Assembly (NCBI RefSeq): GCF_001941965.1
Contig: NZ_MKZO01000079.1
Span: 124,001-188,000, forward strand
DNA: 64,000 nucleotides
Reading direction: 5' to 3'
From: Pseudomonas putida
GTDB lineage: Bacteria > Pseudomonadota > Gammaproteobacteria > Pseudomonadales > Pseudomonadaceae
A program made the translations under genes and the position numbers. Positions 25,358 to 33,825 of the stretch are shown here, piece after piece. Positions within the stretch are counted from its first letter, which is position 1. Each line of letters opens with the position of its first letter. A model generated the notes under the pieces. The model saw only the letters and a program-made list of their open reading frames with translations. It did no database searches and was not told the DNA's origin.

Positions 25358-26710
25358 TCAAGGCGCAAGGGCGGCGACGGGGCGGGCGCTTTTCTGCACC
25401 TGTTCCCACACCCGCAGGAAGTTGCCGCCCCACAGCTTGGCGATATCCGCCTCGCTGTAGCCGCGGGTCAGCAGCTCGGCGGTGATGTTGCGGATCTCGC
25501 TGACATCCTTCCAGCCGGCCAGGCCGCCGCCGTCGTTGAAGTCCGAGGCGATGCCGACGTGGTCGATACCGATCTTCTTCACCGCGTAGTCGATGGCGTC
25601 GCCGAACTCCTTGAGCCCGGCCTTGGGTTCCTTGTCGACGATGCCATAGAGGTTGCTGGCGTAGTCGCCGAAGCGCGCCTCGGGCCAGATGGCGATCACC
25701 GCGTCGCCGGGCATCAGCGCGTTGGCCAGGCCTTGCAGGGGTTGCAGGTCGAAGCGCGCGCGCAGCGCCTCGAGCTTGTCCAGGGTCGGCTTGCTCAGTG
25801 GCTTGATATAGGTCGGAAAACCGACGATCTGCACCACGCCGCCGCTGCCCTTGATCAGTTGCAGTTCCTTGTCGCTCAGGTTGCGCGGGATATCCACCAG
25901 CGCCCGCGGCGCCGAGTGCGAGGCCACCAGCGGGGCGCGGCTGAGCTGGGCGACCTGCTCCAGGGCCAGGGTCGACATCTGCGACACGTCGATGATCACC
26001 CCGAGGTCGTTGAGCCGGGTCACCGCCTGCTTGCCGATCGGTGCCAGGCCGCCAAGGGCATCGGCAGTATCGTTGAAGAACGGCAGCGGCCGCGACGAGT
26101 CGGACCAGTCGTTGTTGCCCACGTAGTTGAAGCCGAACATGCGCATGCCGCGGGCGGTCCACAGGTCCAGCTGGCTCAGGTCGTTGCCCAGCGGGTAGGC
26201 GTTGAGCATGCTGATGAAGATGGCGAACTTGCCTTCGCCGTGCAGGCGGCGGAAGTCGTCGGGGGTGTAGGCGATGCCGACCTGGTTGGGGAAGTCGCGG
26301 ACCATGCCGGTGATGATCTTGTAACGCACTTCCTGCTCATTGCGGGCCGCGTCGACGAAGCCGGGGTTCGGCCGGTGTGGGGCGTTGGGGCCGTTCCACA
26401 GTTCGGGCCAGCCGAAGATCGTCAGCGCCGCACCGGAGAGCCGCCCGCGCCCGGCCTTGACCAGGTCGAACTGGCCCGGGCCGTCCTTGTCCGCCTCGCG
26501 CCCGGCACTGCCGAAGTCCAGGGGCACGGTGATATGGCTGTCGAAGGAAATCATGTGCTCATGCAGGGCGTTGGCCTGCTCGACGATCTTGCGCGGGTAA
26601 CCGGCGTCGTTTTTCCAGTACAGCCAGCCGGCGGCAGCGGCGCCGAGGCCGAGCGCCAGGGCCAGCGGCAGGCCGATGAACAGGGCTTTGCGGGAGCGGG
26701 GTTTGGTCAT
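25358..26710 (-). CDS. pvdM: Pyoverdine maturation protein PvdM (degenerate renal dipeptidase-like)
   Basis: 450 residues. A basic N-terminus and one hydrophobic helix (about 10-32) export or anchor it to the periplasmic side. The rest is the renal dipeptidase fold, but several zinc ligands are changed: D-S-H59-I-T61 instead of H-x-D, ISMLN (166-170) where a Glu is usual, and DVSQ244 instead of DVSH. The later A-S-H265-S-A-P-R-A-L and a SDFND motif are kept. This suggests it is not a peptidase. Published work shows PvdM is needed for oxidation of ferribactin by PvdP. First gene of pvdMNO; a PvdS box lies 37-60 nt upstream. Confidence 0.92.
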   Translation of the reverse strand: MTKPRSRKALFIGLPLALALGLGAAAAGWLYWKNDAGYPRKIVEQANALHEHMISFDSHITVPLDFGSAGREADKDGPGQFDLVKAGRGRLSGAALTIFGWPELWNGPNAPHRPNPGFVDAARNEQEVRYKIITGMVRDFPNQVGIAYTPDDFRRLHGEGKFAIFISMLNAYPLGNDLSQLDLWTARGMRMFGFNYVGNNDWSDSSRPLPFFNDTADALGGLAPIGKQAVTRLNDLGVIIDVSQMSTLALEQVAQLSRAPLVASHSAPRALVDIPRNLSDKELQLIKGSGGVVQIVGFPTYIKPLSKPTLDKLEALRARFDLQPLQGLANALMPGDAVIAIWPEARFGDYASNLYGIVDKEPKAGLKEFGDAIDYAVKKIGIDHVGIASDFNDGGGLAGWKDVSEIRNITAELLTRGYSEADIAKLWGGNFLRVWEQVQKSARPVAALAP

Positions 26711-26746
26711 TGCCTTCTCGGTCGCGATTCAGGTGTCAGGGGAAGG

Positions 26747-26770
26747 ACGAAGAAGGGGCGGGGAAATTTA
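26747..26770 (-). promoter_or_regulatory. PvdS iron-starvation (IS) box upstream of pvdM
   Basis: On the minus strand the sequence reads TAAAT, 16 nt, CGT, exactly the consensus for the ECF sigma factor PvdS. Its downstream end is 37 nt before the pvdM start codon, leaving room for a normal leader. It predicts iron-starvation control of pvdMNO. Confidence 0.8.
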
Positions 26771-26849
26771 CGCGGGGAGAAGGGGCTAAAGGTTTATTTG
26801 TAACGGCCGATGTCCTGTCCAGATCCCTTATTTCAGGACGTTATTTCTC

Positions 26850-27299
26850 ATGGCCGATTACCTCAACGCCTTGGCATCGAACCTGTCGATCAACGGCACT
26901 CTCAGCAACGTGACCAACAAGACCAATGTCGCCTCCGACCCGTCGGCGGTGCCTGAAGGGACGGTGCGTGGCGATCTGTCCAGCGTGCGTGCGGGTGGTG
27001 CCGCGGCGCCGACCGCGTCGGAAACGGCAGCGGACAGCTCCAGCGAGTCGGCTGAAGTCAAGATGCTCCGTGAGCAGGTGAAGGAGTTGCAGAAGCAACT
27101 GGCCCAGCAGCAGAAAGAACTGCAGGAAGCCATGGCCAGCGACCAGGAAGACACCATCAAGCAGACCCGCATCGCCGCAGCCCAGGCGGCAGTGGCGGCG
27201 ACTACCGGTCAGCTGTTGCAGGCCAATGCCGCGCTGCTGGCGGCGTTGACCGACTCGGGTGACAGCACGGCGGGGAATAGTGTCAATACCACTGCCTGA
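26850..27299 (+). CDS. Small coiled-coil protein, possibly FlxA-like
   Basis: 149 residues. ATG with AGGAC about 10 nt upstream. No signal peptide. The first 70 residues are Ser/Thr/Ala-rich and low in complexity. Residues about 70-100 form a strong heptad coiled coil (V-K-M-L-R-E-Q-V-K-E-L-Q-K-Q-L), followed by an Ala-rich amphipathic helix. The pattern resembles FlxA-family proteins, but the match is weak. It is divergent from pvdM and shares a 139-nt intergenic region with its PvdS box. Function unknown. Confidence 0.65.
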   Translation: MADYLNALASNLSINGTLSNVTNKTNVASDPSAVPEGTVRGDLSSVRAGGAAAPTASETAADSSSESAEVKMLREQVKELQKQLAQQQKELQEAMASDQEDTIKQTRIAAAQAAVAATTGQLLQANAALLAALTDSGDSTAGNSVNTTA

Positions 27300-27328
27300 C
27301 GCCAGCACTCACGGTTGACACAAAAAAC

Positions 27329-27417
27329 CTGTGGGAGCTGGCTTGCCAGCGATGAGGCCGGCATGGGCAGTGATGTGGTCAGGTCGGGCCAAATCGCTGG
27401 CAAGCCAGCTCCCACAG
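27329..27417. repeat. REPIN
   Basis: Two inverted REP cores (CTGTGGGAGCTGGCTTGCCA and its complement) lie between the coiled-coil gene and the convergent pbpG gene. They may also stop transcription. Confidence 0.9.
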
Positions 27418-27445
27418 GGGACGTGCCGGCCCCGGATTCAGAGGT

Positions 27446-28372
27446 TCAATCCACCTGCGGCCGATTCTGGCTGCGCTCGGCCTTGTAGCGCACCGCCACC
27501 GCCGGCGCCGGCTTGGTCGCGCCGGTTTCCAGCCACTGGCGCATGCGGCTGGCATCGGCGAAGTGGGTATATTTGCCGAAGGCATCGAGAATCACCATCG
27601 CAACCGGACGGTTGTCCATCTTCGTCAGCAGCACCAGGCAGTGGCCGGCATCGTTGGTAAAGCCGGTCTTGGTCAGCTTGATGTCCCAGTTCGATTTGTT
27701 CACCAGATGATCGGTATTGCGGAAGCCCAGGGTGTAGTTGGGCTTGCGGAAGGCCACGGTTTTCTCGCGGGTGGTGCTCAGCTCGCTCAGCAGTGGGTAG
27801 TTGCGCGCAGCCAGCAGCAGCTTGGTCAGGTCGCGGGCGGTGGAGACGTTGCTCGGCGACAGGCCGGTCGGCTCGACATAGCGGGTGCTGCTCATGCCCA
27901 GGGCCTTGGCCTTGGCGTTCATCGCCTTGATGAACGCGCCATAACCACCCGGGTAGTGGTGGGCCAGGGTCGCCGCCGCGCGGTTCTCCGAGGACATCAG
28001 AGTGATCAGCAAGGTCTCGCGACGGCTCAGCTCGCTACCCAGGCGTACCCGCGAGTACACACCCTTCATTTCCTTGGTCTGGGCAATGGTCATGGTCAGC
28101 ATCTCGTCCATCGGCTGCTTGGCGTCGAGCACCACCATGGCGGTCATCAGCTTGGTCACCGAGGCAATCGGCCGGACCATGTCGGGATGGCTGGAATAGA
28201 GCACCTTGTTGGTCTGCAGGTCGACCAGCATGGCGCTGCCGGAGGCCAGGTGCAGCTTGGACGGGTCACGCTGCGCTTCGGCGGCAGCGGGTTGGGCGAC
28301 GGCGTTGGCGGTGACGCCGACGGTACCAGTGAGCAACAGCAGCAGACTGAGAATCGAAAGGGAGGTTTTCAC
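27446..28372 (-). CDS. pbpG: D-alanyl-D-alanine endopeptidase PbpG (PBP7)
   Basis: 308 residues from the GTG at 28372, giving an M-K-T-S-L-S signal peptide start like homologues; another GTG 12 nt upstream is possible and neither has a strong RBS. The penicillin-binding-protein motifs are all present: Ser71-V-T-Lys74, Ser128-E-Asn130 and Lys235-T-G. The peptidase S11 body follows a Sec signal. PBP7 cleaves cross-links in peptidoglycan in the periplasm. The C-terminal tail after the core is short. Transcribed alone, convergent with the coiled-coil gene and divergent from the diiron-enzyme operon. Confidence 0.93.
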   Translation of the reverse strand: MKTSLSILSLLLLLTGTVGVTANAVAQPAAAEAQRDPSKLHLASGSAMLVDLQTNKVLYSSHPDMVRPIASVTKLMTAMVVLDAKQPMDEMLTMTIAQTKEMKGVYSRVRLGSELSRRETLLITLMSSENRAAATLAHHYPGGYGAFIKAMNAKAKALGMSSTRYVEPTGLSPSNVSTARDLTKLLLAARNYPLLSELSTTREKTVAFRKPNYTLGFRNTDHLVNKSNWDIKLTKTGFTNDAGHCLVLLTKMDNRPVAMVILDAFGKYTHFADASRMRQWLETGATKPAPAVAVRYKAERSQNRPQVD

Positions 28373-28639
28373 GTAGGTGCTCACTAAAAGAAGGTATGTC
28401 GTTGGCTATGCAAGGTTTTTTATTTTTCTAAGCGTGACATTGTGGAGTATGGCTTAGAGGCTGTCGATTGCCGTCCGTGGCTTAGTCCGAATATGAATAA
28501 ACTTTAATCGCCGCCGGCCTCGCCACGCCTAAAAAGCGCTAAACCTCCTATCCTGCGGCGGTGCAATCATTCTGAACTTGTCCTGCGTGTTACTCCTCCC
28601 TTGCATAACCAGCCAACAGCTTGTGCAGGGGAATATCTC

Positions 28640-29971
28640 ATGGTTCGAATGCCAGAACTGAGCGGAGTCGAGGTCCGTCCCGCAGTACAGGGGGAGACTG
28701 TTGAATCACGCTATTTTGCGTTGTTGCGCGGAGACGTTGCAGGTAGCGAGCAGTGGCTGGCGCAGCAACTGCGTCGTACCGAAACCCTCGGCGATGATCT
28801 GCCGGCCACTCCCGACCAGCTCGGCCCCTGGATTGCAGAGCGCAATGCGCAGGTTGCCCGGCTTTACGCCGAGTACTTGCAGCAACGCCGTGCCGGTGCG
28901 CCCCGGCAGATGTTCGCCAACCGCGCCCAGGCCTTGTATTTCCTTCAGCAGGTGAGCCCGACCAAGGCGGTCGATGGCGCCTGGCTGCATGGGGTACTGC
29001 AGCACTGGGGTGACCCGCGTTACCACGGGCTGATCCGCATCTACCTGGAGGAACTGGGCGATGGCGATCCGGCCTGCAATCATGTGGTGATCTATCGTCG
29101 CTTGCTCACCGAACAGGGCTGTCACGAACCCGTACCCCTGGCCGACGACCGCTACCTGCAAGGCGCCCTGCAACTGGCGCTGGGGGCGAACAGCGAAGCC
29201 TTCCTGCCGGAAGTGCTGGGTTACAACCTCGGCTATGAACAACTGCCCCTGCACTTGCTGATCAGCAGTCATGAACTGCAAGAGTTGGGTATCGACCCGC
29301 ATTATTTCCGCCTGCACGTGACCATCGACAACGCCAGCACCGGCCACGCCAACAAGGCGCTGGAAGCAGTACAGCAGTTCTGGCCCGAGCAGGGGGGCGA
29401 GGCCTTCTACAAGCGCCTCGCCCGAGGTTATCGCCTCAACGACCTTGGGGCGGGCTCGATGGACGTGGCCGCCGGCTTCGATCTGGAAAGCGAACTGCTG
29501 GCGGCGCTGGAGCGCAAGCGCAGCTTTGCCCAGCACCTGCACTCGGATCGCTGCCGTTTCGACGGGCGCACGGTGAACGAGTGGCTGTCGGCAGCCGGCA
29601 GCTTCCCGGCTTTTCTCGAGGTGCTGCAACGCCAGCGCTGGATCCTGCGCGATCGCGATCCCGCCGAAAGCCGCTTCTGGCATCTGGTCGAAGGCCCGCA
29701 GGCGGCGATGTTCGGGGTCTTCAGTCCCTATGAAAAGCAGTTGCTGCACGACTGGATCGCCGGCGCCTGGACGCCGCCGAAAACCCCCTCCATCCCGGTG
29801 CTGTTCCCGGAGGTGGCGCTGCCGGAGCTCGCCGCCGATCTGCCGATCGACCGCCTGATCGAGCAGATGGCCGGCGATCGGCATGCTACGCCGCAAGGCC
29901 TCGCCGCGACCCGCCGCTATATTCAACTGACCGGCCTGAAAGGAGGACATAGCCATGCAACTGACCGATGA
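28640..29971 (+). CDS. Haem-oxygenase-like diiron oxidase/oxygenase family protein (iron-containing redox enzyme)
   Basis: 443 residues. The ATG at 28640 has AGGGGA 7 nt upstream and is preferred over a TTG at 28601. The central part (about 170-245) contains the haem-oxygenase-like fold signature, with H-V-T-I-D230-N-A-S-T-G-H236: an Asp-x5-His pair like the one completing the diiron site of UndA-type enzymes, preceded by several Glu/His candidates. Members of this superfamily perform N-oxygenation, desaturation or C-C cleavage in natural-product pathways. The gene overlaps the next one, a methyltransferase, by 17 nt, and a carboxylate-amine ligase follows. The substrate is unknown. Confidence 0.8.
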   Translation: MVRMPELSGVEVRPAVQGETVESRYFALLRGDVAGSEQWLAQQLRRTETLGDDLPATPDQLGPWIAERNAQVARLYAEYLQQRRAGAPRQMFANRAQALYFLQQVSPTKAVDGAWLHGVLQHWGDPRYHGLIRIYLEELGDGDPACNHVVIYRRLLTEQGCHEPVPLADDRYLQGALQLALGANSEAFLPEVLGYNLGYEQLPLHLLISSHELQELGIDPHYFRLHVTIDNASTGHANKALEAVQQFWPEQGGEAFYKRLARGYRLNDLGAGSMDVAAGFDLESELLAALERKRSFAQHLHSDRCRFDGRTVNEWLSAAGSFPAFLEVLQRQRWILRDRDPAESRFWHLVEGPQAAMFGVFSPYEKQLLHDWIAGAWTPPKTPSIPVLFPEVALPELAADLPIDRLIEQMAGDRHATPQGLAATRRYIQLTGLKGGHSHATDR

Positions 29972-30908
29972 GCAGCGCCAGAGCGACGAGGCCCTGCTGC
30001 ACCTGGGCCGGCGCCTGCATGCCGATGGCTATCGCTTTACCTGCGTCACGCCGTTGACCCAGCAGCATTATCAGCAACGCGCCGGCACGCGCGCGGCGCC
30101 GACCCTGCGCGATGTATTCGGCTGGAACCTGCCCTTCGGCGAATCGCTGTTGTCGCCGGACGAGCTCCAGCACATGCGCCAGGCCGGGATCGTCAGGCCC
30201 CATGACGGGCTGCTGCGCAGTCAGGTGCGCTGGTCCAGCGTGCATGACCTGCTGCTGGTGCATTCGAGTTTTCCTACCGATACCGCCGATGCGGTGTTCT
30301 TCGGCCCGGATAGCTATCGCTTCGCCCGGGTCATCGAGGCCTGGCTGCAACATGACCCGGCGCCGATCCAGCACGCCGTGGAGATCGGCTGCGGCACCGG
30401 GGTCGGTGCGCTGCTGATCGCCCGGGCGCGGCCTCATGCCCAGGTCAGCGCGCTGGATATCAATCCCCTGGCGCTGCGCTACTCGGCGGTGAACGTGGCC
30501 CTGGCCGAGCTGGCCAATGTCTCGGTGGAGTACAGCGATGTGCTGGAGGGCATCACTGGCCAGTTCGACCTGATCGTCGCCAACCCGCCCTATATGCTCG
30601 ATGCCCGGCAGCGCACCTACCGGCATGGCGGCGGGTGCCTGGGCGAAGGACTATCGCTGCGCATGGTCCGCGAGTCGCTGGAACGCCTGGCGCCCGGCGG
30701 CAGCCTGCTGCTGTATACCGGGGTTGCCATGGTCGACGGGCAGGACCCGTTTCTCGAGGCGCTGCGCGACCTCCTCGACTCGCCGCAATGGGCGTGGTTC
30801 TACGAGGAAGTGGACCCGGACGTGTTCGGCGAACAGTTGCAGGAGCCGGGCTACGAAGGGGTCGAGCGCATTGCCGCGGTGGCCCTGACCGTGACCCGGC
30901 GGGCCTGA
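29955..30908 (+). CDS. Class I SAM-dependent methyltransferase (HemK/PrmC-like, NPPY motif)
   Basis: 317 residues. AGGAGG precedes the ATG, inside the 3' end of the upstream gene. The Rossmann SAM-binding motif is VEIGCGTGVGALL and the acidic loop is SALDINPLA. The catalytic motif VANPPYM marks an amino (or guanidino/amide) methyltransferase. The N-terminal 120 residues form a separate domain, as in HemK-like enzymes, but here the enzyme sits between a diiron oxidase and a YbdK-type ligase. That suggests a small-molecule substrate instead of a release factor. It ends 2 nt before the next start codon. Confidence 0.85.
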   Translation: MQLTDEQRQSDEALLHLGRRLHADGYRFTCVTPLTQQHYQQRAGTRAAPTLRDVFGWNLPFGESLLSPDELQHMRQAGIVRPHDGLLRSQVRWSSVHDLLLVHSSFPTDTADAVFFGPDSYRFARVIEAWLQHDPAPIQHAVEIGCGTGVGALLIARARPHAQVSALDINPLALRYSAVNVALAELANVSVEYSDVLEGITGQFDLIVANPPYMLDARQRTYRHGGGCLGEGLSLRMVRESLERLAPGGSLLLYTGVAMVDGQDPFLEALRDLLDSPQWAWFYEEVDPDVFGEQLQEPGYEGVERIAAVALTVTRRA

Positions 30909-30910
30909 AC

Positions 30911-32020
30911 ATGGGCTGCACCTTCGGTATCGAGGAAGAGTACCTGCTGCTGGACCTGGACAGCGGGCGCCTGCTGGACGAACCGTCGCCGCAGGTCCTG
31001 GCGCTGTGTCGCGAGGTGTTCGGCGAACATTTCGCCCCGGAGATGTTTCGCAGCCAGATCGAGCTGGTGTCGCCGGTGTTCGACAGCACCGCCCAGGCCC
31101 GGGATTTCCTTGCGGCACGGCGGGAACACCTGGCGTTGCGCTTGTCTGGCGAAGGCGTGGGCTTGCTCAACGCCGGCAGCCACCCGCCCGGTGGCTGGAA
31201 CCAGCAACGACCGACCGCCGAAGCGCATTATCGGCAACTGTTCGAGGACTATCGACAGGTGGCCCGGCGCAGTGTGGTGTGCGGGCTGCACGTGCACGTC
31301 GCGGTGCCGCCGGAGGTCGATCGCATTGCGGTGAGCAACCGGGTGCGCCAGTGGTTACCGCTGTTGTTGCTGCTCAGCGCTTCGTCGCCGTTCTGGGAGG
31401 GCCAGGACAGCGGCTATTGCAGTTATCGACGGGTGCTCTGCGGTGAATGGCCGCGCATGGGCCTGCCGGAGCCTTTGCCGGACTGGGCCGCGTACGAAGA
31501 ATACCTGGGGTTCCTGCATGACAGCGGTTCGCTGCGCGCGGATGCCGATTGCTGGTGGGCGCTGCGGCCGTCATCGCGGTTTCCGACCCTGGAACTGCGC
31601 ATCAGCGATGCCTGCCCGCGGCTGGAGGACGCCTTGTGCATCGCGGCGCTGTTCCGGCAAATGGTCGAGTGGGCGGTGCGTCAGCCCGGTCCCTGCCCGG
31701 CGCCGGACCCGCGTGCGCTCTGGCGCGAGCAGGAAAATTACTGGCGGGCCATGCGCCTGGGACGACGCGGGCAGTACCTCGACCAGGGCGGTGGCTCGCG
31801 CACGGCACAGCAGTGGCTGGAGGAAACCCTGAACATCCTGCAGCCGGCGTCCGACGAAGCGCGCCAGGCGTTCACCCGGGCCGCCTCGATCCTGCTGTTC
31901 GGCACCAGCGCCGATCGGCAACTGACCACCTTCGCCCTGGCCCGGCAGAGCGGTGCCAGCCAGGCGCAGGCATTGCGCCTGGTGGTCGAACAACTGCTGG
32001 AGGACACCGCGAGGCTGTAG
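30911..32020 (+). CDS. YbdK-family carboxylate-amine ligase (GCS2-type)
   Basis: 369 residues. The start M-G-C-T-F-G-I-E-E-E-Y-L-L-L-D contains the F-G-x-E-E-E signature of the glutamate-cysteine ligase 2 family. A G-L-H-V-H-V-A-V-P metal/ATP segment and E-L-R-I-S-D-A-C-P-R are also present. Such enzymes make amide bonds from a carboxylate (often glutamate) and an amine using ATP. A bona fide gshA is not implied; many family members have weak or unknown activity. Position 2 nt after the methyltransferase suggests translational coupling and a shared pathway. Confidence 0.85.
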   Translation: MGCTFGIEEEYLLLDLDSGRLLDEPSPQVLALCREVFGEHFAPEMFRSQIELVSPVFDSTAQARDFLAARREHLALRLSGEGVGLLNAGSHPPGGWNQQRPTAEAHYRQLFEDYRQVARRSVVCGLHVHVAVPPEVDRIAVSNRVRQWLPLLLLLSASSPFWEGQDSGYCSYRRVLCGEWPRMGLPEPLPDWAAYEEYLGFLHDSGSLRADADCWWALRPSSRFPTLELRISDACPRLEDALCIAALFRQMVEWAVRQPGPCPAPDPRALWREQENYWRAMRLGRRGQYLDQGGGSRTAQQWLEETLNILQPASDEARQAFTRAASILLFGTSADRQLTTFALARQSGASQAQALRLVVEQLLEDTARL

Positions 32021-32030
32021 GCGGCAAGCC

Positions 32031-32060
32031 AAATAAAAAGCCCCGCCATGGAGGCGGGGC
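32031..32060 (-). terminator. Rho-independent terminator of the small leftward gene
   Basis: On the minus strand an 8-bp stem (GCCCCGCC with GGCGGGGC, 5-nt loop) at 32040-32060 is followed by CTTTTTATTT. It lies just beyond the stop of the leftward small gene. The plus-strand side lacks a T run. Confidence 0.8.
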
Positions 32061-32104
32061 AAGGGGAGGTGTGCGGAGCAACGCACAAGGGAAAGTCGGT
32101 GGAC

Positions 32105-32371
32105 CTAGGCTTCGAACGACTGCTCGGCAATATCGCGGGCTTTCGCTTCGGCGTCGGGGAGCGAAAGGATCGGGCCGCCGATCTTTTCGCCGTCACGTAC
32201 CAGGTACCAGCAGACCAGCAGTCCGACATCCCTCAAGGCGGGTGGAACGGCGCTGCCGACGACGGACATGATGCTGATAGTGGCCATGGTGAGTGTTCCC
32301 TCTGGGGTCATGGCTGCTACCTTACGTCGCGCCTCGGCTGCGGTGAAATCAGTGTTCTCAATAGTGTTCAT
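32105..32371 (-). CDS. Small protein of unknown function
   Basis: 88 residues from the ATG at 32371. An internal ATG at 32287 with GAGGG upstream would give a 60-residue product starting M-A-T-I-S-I-M and may be the real start. The sequence holds one moderately hydrophobic stretch (SIMSVVGSAVPPALRDVGLLVCWYLV, split by the prolines) and an acidic, Ala-rich C-terminus. No family recognised. The terminator at 32031-32060 supports a real leftward transcript. Confidence 0.6.
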   Translation of the reverse strand: MNTIENTDFTAAEARRKVAAMTPEGTLTMATISIMSVVGSAVPPALRDVGLLVCWYLVRDGEKIGGPILSLPDAEAKARDIAEQSFEA

Positions 32372-32383
32372 TGATGAAATCCA

Positions 32384-32737
32384 CTACCAGCGCGGCGGGC
32401 CGTAATAGACCGGCGGCGGGCCGTAGTAGCGGCGATAGTGCGGCGGCGGTGCCGGTACATAACGCTCGACCACGGGATAGGGCTGGTAATACACCACCGG
32501 GGCGGGCGGTGGCTGGTAGTACACCGGCGGCGGTGGCGGCGGTGGGTAGTAGGCCGGTTGTTCGACGACCACGGTACGGTCGCGGCCGCCGGAAACGGCA
32601 GCACCGACCACGGCACCCACAACGGCTGCGCCGATGACCGGGCCTGCACCCCAACCGCCGCCGCCATGGGCGGAGGCTTGTCCGGACAGGGCCAGGGCAC
32701 CGATCAGCAGGGCGATACCGGGGATATGACGGTTCAT
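32384..32737 (-). CDS. Exported Pro/Tyr-rich protein with glycine zipper
   Basis: 117 residues. GAGGAA precedes the ATG at 32737. The signal peptide ends at ASA (about residue 23). A glycine-zipper stretch follows (GAGPVIGAAVVGAVVGAAV), then about 60 residues dominated by Pro and Tyr (runs such as YYPPPPPPPVYY). Such proteins are usually outer-membrane or envelope-associated in Pseudomonas, with no known activity. The 12-nt gap to the next leftward gene suggests co-transcription. Confidence 0.75.
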   Translation of the reverse strand: MNRHIPGIALLIGALALSGQASAHGGGGWGAGPVIGAAVVGAVVGAAVSGGRDRTVVVEQPAYYPPPPPPPVYYQPPPAPVVYYQPYPVVERYVPAPPPHYRRYYGPPPVYYGPPRW

Positions 32738-32900
32738 GATGATTCCTCGCAGGGCATAACACCGCCCGTACAACGGGTCGGGGATACCACTATGACCAGT
32801 ATTTCGAAAGGTTTCGCCGGGGTGCTGGGTAAAGGTTTTGTAAGGGCCGATCAGCGGTATTGGGCATACTGTCGGCTTTCGTGGTTTTCCGGAGTTCGTC

Positions 32901-33713
32901 ATGACCCCCAGCAAAGACACCGTCCTGTGCATGTCCTTGGCCGGCCGCCCCGGCACCTTCGGCGTGCGCTTTCACAATCACCTGTATGCGCAGTTGGGGC
33001 TCGATTACTACTACAAGGCCATGAGCACGGCGGACCTGCCGGGTGCCATTGGCGGGATCCGCGCCCTGGGGATTCGCGGCTGCGGGGTGTCGATGCCGTA
33101 CAAGGAAGCCAGTATCGCCCTGGTGGACGAGCTGGATCCGTCGGTGGCGGCCATCGATTCGTTGAATACCATCGTCAACGACGGCGGGCATCTGAAGGCC
33201 TATAACACCGACTACATCGCGGTGCGCCAGCTGATTGACGAGCACGGGCTGGATCCGCGGCTTGCGCTGGTGTTGCGCGGTAGCGGCGGCATGGCCAAGG
33301 CGGTGGCCTGTGCGTTTCGCGATGCCGGGTTCACTGACGGGGTCATCGTTGCTCGCAATGAAGAGGCGGGGCGGCGCCTGGCGGCGAACTGTGGCTATGA
33401 ATGGCGGGCCGAGGTCGGGGATCTGCGGGCGGCGCTGCTGGTGAATGTCACGCCCATCGGCATGGCCGGTGGGGTGGAGGCGCAGCAGTTGTCGTTCGCC
33501 GAGGCGTTGATCGATGCGGCGCAGGTGGTCTTCGATGTGGTGGCGATGCCGGCGCGAACGCCGCTGATCCTCGCTGCCGAAGCGCGGGGCAAGCGGGTGA
33601 TTACCGGGCTGGAAGTGATTGCGTTGCAGGCGCTGGAGCAGTTCGTTCTTTATACCGGGGTGCGGCCGACGCGGGAGCAGGTGGAATTGGCGGTGGCTTA
33701 CGCCCGGGGTTAG
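32901..33713 (+). CDS. Shikimate 5-dehydrogenase-like protein (AroE paralogue)
   Basis: 270 residues. ATG preceded by CGGAG. The substrate-binding domain keeps the catalytic Lys in V-S-M-P-Y-K-E and the Asn/Asp pair in N-T-D-Y-I-A. The nucleotide domain has L-R-G-S-G-G-M-A-K-A, a shortened version of the usual G-A-G-G-A. The divergence from true AroE and the lack of other shikimate genes nearby suggest a paralogue of the AroE-like/YdiB type with a different or broader substrate. Monocistronic. Confidence 0.85.
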   Translation: MTPSKDTVLCMSLAGRPGTFGVRFHNHLYAQLGLDYYYKAMSTADLPGAIGGIRALGIRGCGVSMPYKEASIALVDELDPSVAAIDSLNTIVNDGGHLKAYNTDYIAVRQLIDEHGLDPRLALVLRGSGGMAKAVACAFRDAGFTDGVIVARNEEAGRRLAANCGYEWRAEVGDLRAALLVNVTPIGMAGGVEAQQLSFAEALIDAAQVVFDVVAMPARTPLILAAEARGKRVITGLEVIALQALEQFVLYTGVRPTREQVELAVAYARG

Positions 33714-33726
33714 AGGCTGATCTTTC

Positions 33727-33810
33727 GGGCCTCATCGCTGGCAAGCCAGCTCCCACAGTGACCGCGTGCGCCGCCGAACCTGTGGGAGCTGGCTTGCCAG
33801 CGATAGGGCC
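33727..33810. repeat. REPIN
   Basis: Inverted pair of REP cores between the AroE-like gene and the convergent yceH-like gene. Confidence 0.9.
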
Positions 33811-33825
33811 CTCAAGTTCAATTTA

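Noticed and set aside
30911..32020. Glutathione-synthesis glutamate-cysteine ligase (gshA)
   Set aside because: It has the YbdK-type signature and sits in a secondary operon; housekeeping gshA is a different family in pseudomonads.
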